Assembly (NCBI GenBank): GCA_007695245.1
Contig: REEE01000241.1
Location: forward strand, 1-38,217
Source: Candidatus Competibacteraceae bacterium
Lineage (GTDB): Bacteria > Pseudomonadota > Gammaproteobacteria > Competibacterales > Competibacteraceae
Reading direction: 5' to 3'
DNA length: 38,217 nt
The notes below the pieces were generated by a model. It ran no database searches. It saw only the letters and a program-made list of their open reading frames with translations, and had not been told where the DNA came from. Below, piece by piece: positions 8,777 to 16,677 of the stretch. Positions within the stretch are counted from its first letter, which is position 1. Each line of letters starts with the position of its first letter. Both the position numbers and the translations under genes were made by a program.

Positions 8777-8791
8777 AAAACATTGTATGCT
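8764..8791 (+). promoter_or_regulatory. Possible tsaD promoter overlapping rpsU's
   Basis: TTGGAT (8764-8769) and TATGCT (8786-8791), spaced by 16 bp, point toward tsaD (8832). The site physically overlaps the -35 region of the rpsU promoter, so the two divergent promoters could interfere. The match to consensus is moderate. Confidence 0.3.
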
Positions 8792-8831
8792 AACCATTTC
8801 CATGGCTAAACGCAAAATATCGAGCGTGTGA

Positions 8832-9848
8832 ATGTTGATCCTCGGCCTTGAAACCTCCTGCGATGAGACCGGCGTGGCTTTATACGACAACGAACGCGGC
8901 CTGCTGGCCCACGCCCTGCACAGCCAGGTCGCGCTGCACGCCGAATACGGCGGCGTGGTGCCGGAACTGGCTTCGCGCGATCACGTCCGTAAAACCCTGC
9001 CCCTGCTGCGGGAGATTTTTCGCCAGGCGGACGTGACGCCGCGCGCGGTGAACGGCGTGGCCTACACGCGCGGTCCGGGGTTGATCGGCGCGTTGCTGGT
9101 GGGCGCGGCCATCGGGCGCGGTCTGGCCTGGACCTGGAACGTGCCGGCCATCGGCGTCCATCACATGGAAGGTCATCTGCTGGCACCGATGCTGGAGCCG
9201 GAACCGCCGGCGTTTCCGTTCGTCGCCTTGCTGGTGTCCGGCGGCCATTCCCTGCTGGTGGAAGTGGATGGAGTCGGCCAGTACCGGATTCTGGGCGAAT
9301 CGGTGGACGACGCCGCCGGCGAGGCGTTCGACAAGACCGCGAAATTGCTCGGGCTGCCGTATCCCGGCGGACCCGCCTTGGCCAAGCTGGCGGAACAGGG
9401 CGATCCCCGTCGTTTCACGTTTCCCCGCCCGATGACCGACCGGCCCGGCTGCGATTTCAGCTTCAGTGGCCTCAAGACCGCCGCGATCAACACCTGGCGC
9501 AAGCTGGAACCCACCCCGGAAAATCGGGCCGATGTAGCGCGGGCCTTCGAGGAAGCGGTGGTGGAGACGATGGCGATCAAATGTCGGCGTGCGTTGCAAG
9601 CGACCGGACTCGAACGCTTGGTGGTGGCCGGCGGCGTGGGCGCCAATCGGCGCTTGCGGGCTCGCCTGCGGGAACTGGCCGCGGAACTGGGCGGGCAGGT
9701 CTATTATCCCCGGCTGGAGTTCTGCACCGACAACGGCGCGATGATCGCCTACGCCGGTTGGCGACGCCTGGCGGCGGGACACCGTGAAGGGCTGGAGATT
9801 GAGGTACTGCCACGCTGGCCGCTGGACGGCTTGCCGGCGGTGAACTGA
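8832..9848 (+). CDS. tsaD: tRNA t6A37 threonylcarbamoyltransferase TsaD
   Basis: A 338-residue ASKHA-fold enzyme that transfers the threonylcarbamoyl group from threonylcarbamoyl-AMP to A37 of ANN-reading tRNAs, working with TsaB and TsaE in the cytoplasm. The N-terminus [19 protein letters not shown], the metal-binding HMEGH at 111-115, SGGHSLL, and [11 protein letters not shown] near the C-terminus are diagnostic. Length is standard. It is divergent from rpsU. One of its substrates, an AUA-reading tRNA-Ile, is encoded at 4102-4174. A strong terminator follows at 9884-9936. Confidence 0.97.
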   Translation: MLILGLETSCDETGVALYDNERGLLAHALHSQVALHAEYGGVVPELASRDHVRKTLPLLREIFRQADVTPRAVNGVAYTRGPGLIGALLVGAAIGRGLAWTWNVPAIGVHHMEGHLLAPMLEPEPPAFPFVALLVSGGHSLLVEVDGVGQYRILGESVDDAAGEAFDKTAKLLGLPYPGGPALAKLAEQGDPRRFTFPRPMTDRPGCDFSFSGLKTAAINTWRKLEPTPENRADVARAFEEAVVETMAIKCRRALQATGLERLVVAGGVGANRRLRARLRELAAELGGQVYYPRLEFCTDNGAMIAYAGWRRLAAGHREGLEIEVLPRWPLDGLPAVN

Positions 9849-9883
9849 CCCCGCGCGCTCGATTGACCAGCAGCTGTCGTTGG

Positions 9884-9936
9884 AAAACCCGCCCTTATCC
9901 CGCGCATTTTGCCAGCGCGGGGCGCGGCGGGTTTTT
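9884..9936. terminator. Nested-stem terminator shared by tsaD and RND permease
   Basis: The outer stem AAAACCCGCC (9884-9893) pairs with GGCGGGTTTT (9926-9935), and an inner stem CCCGCGC (9899-9905) pairs with GCGCGGG (9915-9921). T runs follow in both directions (TTTTT at 9932-9936 on plus; TTTTCC on minus). It can end tsaD and the convergent permease transcript. The right half lies inside the last codons of the permease gene, whose stop is at 9895-9897. Confidence 0.75.
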
Positions 9937-12900
9937 GCGCATGAAGATCCGATACAGCACCGGCACCACAAACAGGGTGAGCGCCGAGGAAAACGCCAGC
10001 CCCCAGACGATGCTGGCCGCCACCGGTCCCCAGAGCAATGATTTTCCCGCCAGCCCGAACGCCAGCGAGGACAGCCCGGCGATGGTCGTGCTGGTGGTCA
10101 TCAGAATGGCGATCACCCGGCGGCGCGCGGCGTAGAGCGTGGCGTGCAGGGCGCTCATGCCGGCGGCGCGGCGGGCGTTGGCGGCGTCGATCAACACGAT
10201 GGCGGCGTTGACCGCGATGCCGGTCAGGGCGATCACCCCATACAGGGTATACAGCGACAGCGGATTGCCCGATAGCAACAGACCCAGCGTGACGCCAGTA
10301 AAGGCCAGCGGCACGGTCACCAGGATCAGCAAGGGTTGGAAATAGCTGCGGAACCGGGCGGCGAGAATCAGATAGATCAGACCCACTCCCAGCAGAAACA
10401 GCGGTCCCATGGCCTCCAGAGATTCGGCGATATCGTCGAGTTCGCCGGAAAAGTCGAGATCGGTGGTGGGGAAGCGGTCCCGGATCTTTTCCCATTCCGC
10501 GCGCAGTTGATTGTTGGCGGTCAGGGTATCGATTTGTTCCCGGTCGAGATCGGCTTCCACGGTGATGGCCCGCCGCAAATTCCAGTGGCGGATCAGGCCC
10601 AGGCTTTCGCGGTCCTCGGCGACCAGCAGCGCGCCCAGCGTGGTGACGCCGCCGCCGGGCAGGGCGAGGGGATCGTCCAGCAGTTCGCGGACTTGTTGCG
10701 TCGTGCGCGGGGTCGCGCGAATCCGCAGCTCGACTTTCTCCCCTCGGTCGCGCAAATCCGCCACCACTTCGCCGTCCACATGCAGGCGCACCAGCCGGGC
10801 GACCTGTCCCGGATCGAGACCGGCGTTGCGGGCGGCGGGCACGTCCACCCGCAGGTTCAATTCGGCGCGGCCCGGTGTGTCGTCGTCCACGACGTCGCGA
10901 GCGCCGGGAAGGTCGGCCACGATGGCCTTGACCGCATCGGCGGCGGCCCGCAGTTCCTGGCGGTCGTCGGCGCGCACCTTGACGCTGATCGGCCGGGCGG
11001 TCGGCGGCCCGCCGGCGAGCTTCAGAAAGGAGATGGTCGCCGGACCCGGCGTGGCGACGACCGCCGCGCGCATGCCCTCAATGATGTCGTCCAATCCGCG
11101 CACCTCGGGCGCGGCCGGGTTCAACGAGACCGCGATCTGCCCGTACTGGTCGCCGTACAACGGCTCCGTTTCGGTGAACTTGATGCCGGCCATCGTCACC
11201 ACCGAGCGCGCCTCCCCGTCACGCAGACCGGCGCGCACCCGCTCCTCCACCGCCAGCGTCTGACGCAGCGTCTCCGCCAAGGGCGCATCGGGCGGCATGT
11301 CCACATGGACGTAATACAGCCGCACCGGGTCGAAGGCGAAAAACTGGAACTTCACCCACCCGCCGCCGACGGCCGCCGCCGCCCCGAGAAACAGCGCAAA
11401 AGCCAGCGCCAGATAGCGGAAGGGATAGCGCATGACGTGGATCAGCAGGCGGGTGTACTTCACCCGCACCCGGTGCGTCCACTTCTGGCGCAGCGCCTGG
11501 GTGCGCGAGCGGCCGATGGCATGCCGGCCCAGTCCGCTGACGTGGGCGGGCAGAATCCAGAACGCCTCGACCAGGCTCACCGCCAGACCCACCGTCACCA
11601 CAAAGGGGATGACGAACATGAACTGGCCGACGATGCCGGGCAACAGCATCAGCGGCAGAAACGCCGCGATCGTGGTCGACACCGCCGCGAACACCGGCAG
11701 GCCGACCTCGCGCAGCGCGTCCAGCACTGCGTTCAGGGCGTCCAGGCCGCGCTCGATGCGGAAATAGGCCGCTTCCACCACCACCACGGCGTCGTCCACC
11801 AACATGCCGAGCACGATGACGATGCCGAGCAATACCGAGACGTTGAGCGTGAACCCCACCGCTTCCAACAGCACGAAAGTCCCGGTGACGGAAAACACCA
11901 CACCCAGCGCCACCAGCGCGGCGATCCGCGCGCCGAGGAACAGCCAACAGACTCCCAACACCAGCAGCAGACCGATGGCGGCGTTGTTCTGCATGATGCG
12001 CAGCGCCTCGCGGGTGGCGACGGTCTGATCGTCGGCCAGGCTCAGCTTCAGGCCGCTGCTGGCCAGCAGCGGATTCTGGCGCTCGATATACTCGCGAATC
12101 CGGCCGACCAGTTCCAGCGTGTTGGTGTAGCCGATCTTGGTCACCGACAACAGCACCGCCGGCTGGTCGTCCATGGCGACGAGCTGGCGCGGCTCCTCGC
12201 GCCCGCGCCGCACCTGAGCCACGGCGTCCAGCGGCGTCGGTCCCGCGCCCGGTGCCTGGACGTAAAAACCGGCCAGCCGTTCCAGGTCGGGCTCGGCCCC
12301 GCTCACCCGCACCAGCCATTCACCGTCGGCGGTCTTGATCTTGCCGGCGAACACGTCGCGAAACCACAGCCGCAGCGCCTCGGCCAGCTCGATGGCGGTC
12401 AAGCCGCGGGCTGCCAGCGCCGCGGGTTCGAACTCCACGCGCAGCTCCGGCTCCTGGAAGCCCAGCGCCTCGACCTGATCCACCCCGGCGATCTGTTCCA
12501 GATCGTCCCGCACCGTGCGCGCGGCGTAGCGCAGCGTTTCGTCGTCGGCCTGACCGGTCAGCACGACCATGGCGGTGGGAAAGCCGTTGGAGGTGGTGAT
12601 TTCGATAATTTCCGGGTCCAGGGCCTCCGCCGGCAGTTCGGCGTTGGCCTTGTTCTGAATCTCGCGGCGCAGGTCGGTCACCCGCTTGTCGAAGACCCGG
12701 GCCGGCAAGTCGCGAAAGCGCACCAGAATGACCGAAACGCTCTCGCGCGAGGAACTGGTGATGAACCGCACGTCCTGGACGTTGCGCAGGGCGTCCTCCA
12801 GGGGATTGGTGACCCGCCTTTCCACGTCCTCGGCGGACGCGCCGGGCAGGGTCGTGGCGATGTTCACCCAGTTGAAGTTGATTTCCGGGTCCTGCTCGCG

Positions 12901-12999
12901 CGGCATCCGCGAATAGGCGAGCGCTCCGAGCAGGATGACCACAACGAAGGCGATATTGGCCAACGGATGGTTGGCGATCAGGGTGCGGAGGAAGCTCAC
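9895..12999 (-). CDS. RND-type efflux permease (AcrB/MMPL superfamily)
   Basis: A 1034-residue inner-membrane RND transporter using the proton gradient for export together with a periplasmic adaptor and an outer-membrane channel. It shows the twofold pattern: N-terminal MSFLRTLIANHPLANIAFVV helix, two large periplasmic porter regions, and TM4 with the paired aspartates D402/D403 in GMLVDDAVVVVEA. In TM10 the sequence GIAVNAAIVLIDA lacks the lysine of AcrB, as in several other RND subfamilies. The GTG start (12999) lies 1 nt after the stop of an adaptor-gene remnant (13001-13096), so adaptor and permease were once tightly coupled. The intact adaptor is now 1.8 kb away. Substrate unknown. Confidence 0.9.
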   Translation of the reverse strand: MSFLRTLIANHPLANIAFVVVILLGALAYSRMPREQDPEINFNWVNIATTLPGASAEDVERRVTNPLEDALRNVQDVRFITSSSRESVSVILVRFRDLPARVFDKRVTDLRREIQNKANAELPAEALDPEIIEITTSNGFPTAMVVLTGQADDETLRYAARTVRDDLEQIAGVDQVEALGFQEPELRVEFEPAALAARGLTAIELAEALRLWFRDVFAGKIKTADGEWLVRVSGAEPDLERLAGFYVQAPGAGPTPLDAVAQVRRGREEPRQLVAMDDQPAVLLSVTKIGYTNTLELVGRIREYIERQNPLLASSGLKLSLADDQTVATREALRIMQNNAAIGLLLVLGVCWLFLGARIAALVALGVVFSVTGTFVLLEAVGFTLNVSVLLGIVIVLGMLVDDAVVVVEAAYFRIERGLDALNAVLDALREVGLPVFAAVSTTIAAFLPLMLLPGIVGQFMFVIPFVVTVGLAVSLVEAFWILPAHVSGLGRHAIGRSRTQALRQKWTHRVRVKYTRLLIHVMRYPFRYLALAFALFLGAAAAVGGGWVKFQFFAFDPVRLYYVHVDMPPDAPLAETLRQTLAVEERVRAGLRDGEARSVVTMAGIKFTETEPLYGDQYGQIAVSLNPAAPEVRGLDDIIEGMRAAVVATPGPATISFLKLAGGPPTARPISVKVRADDRQELRAAADAVKAIVADLPGARDVVDDDTPGRAELNLRVDVPAARNAGLDPGQVARLVRLHVDGEVVADLRDRGEKVELRIRATPRTTQQVRELLDDPLALPGGGVTTLGALLVAEDRESLGLIRHWNLRRAITVEADLDREQIDTLTANNQLRAEWEKIRDRFPTTDLDFSGELDDIAESLEAMGPLFLLGVGLIYLILAARFRSYFQPLLILVTVPLAFTGVTLGLLLSGNPLSLYTLYGVIALTGIAVNAAIVLIDAANARRAAGMSALHATLYAARRRVIAILMTTSTTIAGLSSLAFGLAGKSLLWGPVAASIVWGLAFSSALTLFVVPVLYRIFMRKNPPRPALAKCAG

Positions 13000-13000
13000 T

Positions 13001-13096
13001 TCAGGGCGCTCCAGCGATAACGGTCACCGGCTGCCCGTCGCGCAGCGCCGGGTGGCCGCGCACCACGATTCAGGTCTCGGGCGGCAGGTCCACGGG
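13001..13096 (-). pseudogene. 3'-end remnant of the RND adaptor gene (96-bp repeat copy A)
   Basis: Read on the minus strand this gives VDLPPET-stop-IVVRGHPALRDG followed by QPVTVIAGAP and a TGA at 13003-13001. It matches the C-terminus of the adaptor at 14819-14914 with 91 of 96 bases identical. One substitution turns the Trp codon TGG into TGA. The similarity ends 2 nt before the vapC stop codon on one side and at the adaptor stop on the other. It shows where an adaptor gene once abutted the permease. Confidence 0.85.
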
Positions 13097-13098
13097 GG

Positions 13099-13467
13099 TT
13101 ACTCCGACTCAAAAGCCAAGCCCATGGATTTCGCTATCGTGCCGAGGCGCTTGTCCCGGGTCCACAGCAACACCGTTCCAGTCAGAGCAACCGCTGCCAG
13201 CAGATGGGCATCGATATAGCCGATGCCTTTGCCCATCAAGCCGCGCCGCTCGATGAAGAACAGCACCTCTGCGTCGGTGGCGCGCTGAGCGTTCGGTAAG
13301 TTCCGCAAGAGTGACAAAAACGCTTTACGGTTGGTCAGGTTGCCACACGCCAGTTCGCCGATGATGAACGGATGAATCAGTACCCGATGGGTATCGAGCA
13401 ACTCCACCAGCAACGGTTCGCCCGCGCGCAGGTGGTCGATCCAGACCGAAGTATCGACCAGAATCAT
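13099..13467 (-). CDS. VapC-type PIN-domain toxin ribonuclease
   Basis: A 122-residue PIN-domain protein. Conserved acidic residues that would bind the catalytic Mg2+ are all present: D5 (ILVDTSVWIDH), E38 (IIGELA), D86 (GYIDAHLL) and D105 (WTRDKRL). VapC toxins cleave tRNA or rRNA and stop translation when not bound by their antitoxin. The start overlaps the vapB stop by 4 nt (ATGA). Its own stop lies 2 nt from the 96-bp repeat copy A, so it sits at the very edge of the inserted segment. The toxin appears intact; its RNA target is unknown. Confidence 0.85.
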   Translation of the reverse strand: MILVDTSVWIDHLRAGEPLLVELLDTHRVLIHPFIIGELACGNLTNRKAFLSLLRNLPNAQRATDAEVLFFIERRGLMGKGIGYIDAHLLAAVALTGTVLLWTRDKRLGTIAKSMGLAFESE

Positions 13468-13661
13468 GATGGTTCGGACTGCCTTCTAGGCACCGGTTGC
13501 AGTTGCGGCTCGCTGCCGCCGAGTCGCGCCAGGCGGCGGGCGCTCTCCCGTTCGATCAAAGCCTTCAGGGCCTCTCGAATCAAGGCGGTTTTCTCAGCCA
13601 GTCCGGTCATGTCCCGCGCCTCGGCCAGAAGCTGATCGTCGATATTCAGTGTGGTGCGCAT
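13464..13661 (-). CDS. VapB-type ribbon-helix-helix antitoxin
   Basis: A 65-residue antitoxin. The N-terminus MRTTLNIDDQLLAEARDM is the usual DNA-binding strand-helix of VapB antitoxins of this type, followed by the helix ALIREALKALIERESARRLARLGG that leads to the toxin-neutralising tail. The start at 13661 is chosen over an upstream in-frame codon because MRTTLNID is the family N-terminus. It precedes and overlaps vapC. Antitoxins of this kind usually repress their own promoter as the VapBC complex; I see no clear operator upstream. Confidence 0.85.
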   Translation of the reverse strand: MRTTLNIDDQLLAEARDMTGLAEKTALIREALKALIERESARRLARLGGSEPQLQPVPRRQSEPS

Positions 13662-13841
13662 GGAACGGGCCTCGTCGACGGGGGTAAGCACAAAAATTAT
13701 ACGTCATCCGATGACGATTTTGATGCTCGCGCCGTCCGCGCCCGAGCGTTTTCGCGGAGACGGGGCGATCCGGCGCCTGCCTCTGGGTGGATGGTCGTTC
13801 CGTTCGAGTGATCGGAGCCAACCGAAACAGCGCGTTTTGGA

Positions 13842-13967
13842 TCAGCGGGTTCGCGGCGACCGAACGACCGTCGGGCGGTTGAGATCCACGATCGCGTATT
13901 CCGGCGGTTCGATCCGCGCCAGTTTCAGAGCCGCCGTGCCGCCGTGCGCGGCAACCACCGCGAAGCT
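13842..13967 (-). pseudogene. Fragment resembling a RegA/PrrA-type receiver domain
   Basis: A 41-codon open stretch between two stops, with no start codon, translates to SFAVVAAHGGTAALKLAR followed by IEPPEYAIVDLNRPTVV. The PPEYAIVDL core resembles the phosphorylated-aspartate strand of RegA/PrrA/ActR response regulators (PPAYAVVDL in PrrA). Nothing of the rest of a receiver or of the DNA-binding domain is visible, so it is at best a relic. Chance resemblance is possible. Confidence 0.3.
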
Positions 13968-13980
13968 TCAGGGGGTGATG

Positions 13981-14009
13981 ATTGTCGTTCGAATGTCGAA
14001 CGTGACAAT
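13981..14009. promoter_or_regulatory. Inverted repeat upstream of the CBS gene
   Basis: ATTGTCGTTCGA (13981-13992) is complementary to TCGAAC and GACAAT (13996-14009) around a 3-nt centre, with two extra bases (14002-14003) in the right arm. This gives 12 pairs. The centre lies about 58 nt before the transcription start expected from TATAAT at 14041, a common place for an activator site. A binding factor is not known. Confidence 0.4.
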
Positions 14010-14017
14010 TTGCCACA

Positions 14018-14046
14018 TTTATCAACGGGCAATAATCTTTTATAAT
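14018..14046 (+). promoter_or_regulatory. Promoter candidate of the CBS-domain gene
   Basis: A perfect TATAAT (14041-14046) is preceded at 17 bp by a weak -35 (TTTATC, 14018-14023). Together with the inverted repeat just upstream this suggests an activator-dependent promoter, with a leader of roughly 55 nt. Confidence 0.4.
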
Positions 14047-14109
14047 GGCTGGCAAATAACTAAATGGTCGCGGTTGTTTGATTGTGCCCATACACAGGAG
14101 AGAGCTTTG

Positions 14110-14709
14110 ATGAAACATTCTTATCGCCCGTTGCCGCTGTACCGGCTAGGCCCGGGAATCCGCCATGCTCGACCCAGGCAGCAGTTGCCCCGGCGCATCA
14201 CTACCGACGACCCGGCGTTATCGGTGATGACCGACCTCTGCCAGGTTACCGCCGTTACCACCGAATTATCGACCCCTCTCAGCAAGGGGCTGGACCTCAT
14301 GGTCAAACGCGGAGTACGCGTCCTGTTGGTCGTCGACGCCGACGACAACCTCCTTGGGTTGATCACCAGTCGCGACGTCAACGGAGAAAAGGTCGACCGG
14401 ATTCTGACTAAGGCCGGTTGTACCTGCGAGGACTTGCTCGTCTCCGATGTCATGACCCTCCGGGCGAAGCTGGAAGTGTTGATGATGGAAGACATCCTGG
14501 GCGCGCGAGTGGGCGACCTCATCGCGACCCTGCGGCAGGTCAACCGCCAGCACGCTCTGGTATTGGACGTCGATCCCGAAACCGAAATACCGACGGTGCG
14601 CGGCATTTTCTCGCTGTCGGAGATCGGCTTGCGGTTGGGGTTGAGCATCAATCCATCGCGGCGGCCGACCACCTATGCCGAATTGGAGCAAGCCGGAGCC
14701 GCGTTGTAA
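14110..14709 (+). CDS. CBS-domain protein
   Basis: A 199-residue protein. The ATG at 14110 is fixed by a strong ribosome site AGGAGAG (14096-14102, 7 nt spacing); the open frame further upstream is not coding. After a basic N-terminal ~35 residues there are two CBS modules: ~38-92 (VMTDLCQVTAVTTE... VRVLLVVDADDNLLGLITSRD) and ~105-175 (VGDLIATLRQVNRQHALVLDV... RGIFSLSEIGLRLG). CBS pairs bind adenosine nucleotides and act as energy or redox sensors. There is no enzymatic domain, so it is probably a stand-alone regulator or partner protein. It is the only plus-strand gene in the island that splits the efflux operon. Function unknown. Confidence 0.8.
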   Translation: MKHSYRPLPLYRLGPGIRHARPRQQLPRRITTDDPALSVMTDLCQVTAVTTELSTPLSKGLDLMVKRGVRVLLVVDADDNLLGLITSRDVNGEKVDRILTKAGCTCEDLLVSDVMTLRAKLEVLMMEDILGARVGDLIATLRQVNRQHALVLDVDPETEIPTVRGIFSLSEIGLRLGLSINPSRRPTTYAELEQAGAAL

Positions 14710-14818
14710 CCGCCGCGCTGGCGAACGGTGCCGATCCAGTCCGTGACCATTCTTCACGATCGGTGGCGTCATGAGGTTTTCCGCCAATGCGGGCTTCGGA
14801 CGCGAATCTCGACCCCCG

Positions 14819-14914
14819 TCAGCGCGCTCCAACAATAACGGTCACCGGCTGCCCGTCGCGCAGCGCCTGGTGGCCGCGCACCACGATCCAGGTCTCGGGC
14901 GGCAGGTCCACGGG
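14819..14914. repeat. 96-bp direct repeat copy B (within adaptor 3' end)
   Basis: The last 32 codons of the intact adaptor gene, including its stop, match 13001-13096 in the same orientation with five differences. Together the copies bracket a 1,722-bp segment. Outside 14819-14914 the flanks are unrelated. Confidence 0.85.
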
Positions 14915-15838
14915 GAACGGCCGGCCCTCCTGAGCGGCGGGCGCGGGCACAAAGCGGGCGCGGCCATCCTCCACCACGAACGCGCCCAACTCCTGGTCGC
15001 GTTTGACCATCAGCTCGGGCGGCAGCAGAACGTCCGCCGTCGTCCAGCGCAGCGTACCGCTGCTGCCGGCCGGCGCGGCCCGGTCGATGAAAGTCAGCCG
15101 CGCGACCCGGGTCCGCGCCGCGGCTTCCACCACCGGCGACAGCCGCAGCAGTCTGGCCGGATAGCGGTGGCCCTGACTCTCAAAGACGAGGTCGGTTGCC
15201 TGGGGTAGCGCCTCGGCGTGGGCCGCCTGGATCTGGGCCTCGATCTCGGCCGGAGCCAAATCCACCAGCCGGAGCAGGATCGCGCCCGGCAGAGCCAGCC
15301 CGCCGACCTGGGCCTGGCGCTCCAGCACCACACCGGCGAACGGGGCCACGATGCGGCACTTGTCCACGTTGCGGGCCGCGATCGCCCGTTGCGCCCGCGC
15401 GACGTCGAGGTCGGCGCGGGCGGCTTGCACCCCGGTTTCCAACTCCAACACTTCGTCATCGGCCACGAATTGCCGCTGTTTCAGGCTTTGCGCCCGCCGC
15501 AATCGCTGTTCGGCCAGCGCCACCCGGGCTCGGGCCGCCGCGACCTGCGCGTCGGCCTGAGCCAAGGCGAGACGGTAATCGGCGGGATCGAGTTCCAGCA
15601 GCAGTTGTCCGGCGCTGACCGTCCCGCCGACCTCGGCATGAACGCGCAGCACCTTGGCTGTCACTTCAGCGGCGATGTGACTGTCGTTGGGAGCGATCGC
15701 GCTGGCCGGAGCCGTGCCGGAGACCGGCAACGCTACCTCGCGCAGCGGTTGTACGCCGACCTCGACCGGCGCGGCGGCATGGGCGAGCGCGATGCAACCG
15801 AGGAGCAAGCCGGCCGAAAGAAAGACGCGTCGTGGCAT
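14819..15838 (-). CDS. RND efflux periplasmic adaptor (membrane fusion protein)
   Basis: A 339-residue HlyD/AcrA-type adaptor that links an inner-membrane RND pump to an outer-membrane channel. An N-terminal signal peptide (MPRRVFLSAGLLLGCIALAHA) fixes the start at 15838; the open frame continues upstream without a credible signal. It has a biotinyl-lipoyl half-motif (VLRVHAEVGGTVSAGQLLLELD), an Ala/Arg-rich alpha-hairpin (~90-150), the second lipoyl half (IVAPFAGVVLERQAQVGG) and beta-barrel and membrane-proximal domains. It is on the same strand as the permease at 9895-12999 but separated by the repeat-flanked island. It is short compared with AcrA (about 400 residues) but apparently complete. 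Confidence 0.87.
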   Translation of the reverse strand: MPRRVFLSAGLLLGCIALAHAAAPVEVGVQPLREVALPVSGTAPASAIAPNDSHIAAEVTAKVLRVHAEVGGTVSAGQLLLELDPADYRLALAQADAQVAAARARVALAEQRLRRAQSLKQRQFVADDEVLELETGVQAARADLDVARAQRAIAARNVDKCRIVAPFAGVVLERQAQVGGLALPGAILLRLVDLAPAEIEAQIQAAHAEALPQATDLVFESQGHRYPARLLRLSPVVEAAARTRVARLTFIDRAAPAGSSGTLRWTTADVLLPPELMVKRDQELGAFVVEDGRARFVPAPAAQEGRPFPVDLPPETWIVVRGHQALRDGQPVTVIVGAR

Positions 15839-15964
15839 GGATGGGCATCTCAAGCGTTGGAGCGAACGGCGTGAGTCTGAGGGAGGATGGCGAAGTCGCA
15901 CCATCTCGCAGTGCAGGTAGACAGCGCCGACACCCAGTTCTTTCTCGACGGTTACCAAAAAACT

Positions 15965-15988
15965 CCTCCGGGGGATTTTCCAGTGCTA
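15965..15988. repeat. Diverged copy of the 24-bp inverted-repeat sequence
   Basis: This stretch, with the core ATTTTCCAGTG (15975-15985), matches the left arm of the 121-bp element (16668-16691) at 18 of 24 positions, same orientation. It directly abuts the left end of the truncated IS1380-family element. Confidence 0.55.
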
Positions 15989-15990
15989 GC

Positions 15991-16667
15991 CCGGATTATT
16001 CATAAAAAAGGGCGAACCTCGTTCAACTCATTGATATAATTCGTGTTACGTCAATAACGCTTCGGAGAAGCCAAACGAGATCGCCCATGTCCCAGTCTAC
16101 CCCAGAGCCGTTGCGATTTCCTCCCGTCGCTGGTCTGACCGTGCGCGCCGAGTTCGATGGCGGGGCGCTGTCGTCGGACTTTGGCCCCCTGATTCTACGG
16201 GGCGTCGACCAGCGGATCGGGCTGATCGACCGTCTGGTCCAGGCCGTCGACGACCGGCGTCATCCGTCGTATGTTGCGCACTCCCTGCACGACCTGTTCA
16301 CCCAACGGATTTTTCAGATCGCCTGTGGCTACGCCGACGGCAATGATGCCAATACACTGCGGACTGACCCGCTGTTTAAGCTGGGGGTGAATCGTCATCC
16401 CTTGGTCCAGGCCCTGGACTTGGCCAGCGCCCCCACCTTCTCCCGGCTGGAGAATGCGGTCTCGACCAGAGACCTCTATCGCTTGGCGCGGGCCTTCGTC
16501 GATCAGTTCATCACCAGCTATCCTCAGCCCCCGGCCGCGATCGTGCTGGACTTGGATCATTCCGAGGATCCCACGCACGGACCGCAGGAATTCAGCATCT
16601 ACAATCACTACTACCGCCATCACTGCTACGTGCCGCTGTTGCTCTTTGAGGGCCTCTCGGGAAAATT
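15991..16667 (+). mobile_element. Truncated IS1380-family insertion sequence (left part)
   Basis: The left end is placed at about 15991, where CCGGATTATTCATAAAA resembles IS1380-type termini; the exact end base is uncertain. It contains the transposase 5' half starting at 16087 and breaks off at the 121-bp inverted-repeat element. No matching right terminus is visible, so it is a non-autonomous remnant. Confidence 0.6.
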
Positions 16668-16677
16668 CTTCCTGTAA
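16087..16677 (+). pseudogene. IS1380-family transposase, truncated
   Basis: The N-terminal ~192 residues of an IS1380-family DDE transposase, whose full length is usually 420-450 residues. Seen are the N-terminal region (FDGGALSSDFGPLILRGVDQRIG), the helical part HSLHDLFTQRIFQIACGYADGNDANTLR, and the first catalytic aspartate region IVLDLDHSEDPTHG with YNHYYRHHCYVPLLLFEG. At about 16667 the sequence runs into the inverted-repeat element and stops at TAA (16675-16677), losing the remaining catalytic residues. It cannot be an active transposase by itself. Confidence 0.85.

Larger units (their letters stand above)
13662..14109. other. 448-bp intergenic stretch inside the island
   Basis: Between divergent vapB and the CBS gene there is no intact gene. 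It holds a response-regulator remnant (13842-13967, minus), a 12-bp-stem inverted repeat (13981-14009) and a promoter candidate (14018-14046) for the CBS gene. In 13670-13841 I see nothing I can assign; it must include the vapBC promoter. Confidence 0.5.

Noticed and set aside
10336-13020. 894-codon open frame on the plus strand opposite the RND permease
   Set aside because: It is the exact antisense of a gene with complete RND motifs, has a composition rich in His, Gln, Arg and Gly typical of GC-rich shadow frames, and shows no domain or ribosome site.
13651-14109. N-terminal extension of the CBS protein frame
   Set aside because: A strong AGGAGAG ribosome site and promoter fix the start at 14110; the upstream frame is antisense to vapB and noncoding DNA.
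15839-15958. Longer N-terminus for the RND adaptor
   Set aside because: The signal peptide starts at 15838; the 40 upstream residues would bury it and have no hydrophobic or conserved character.
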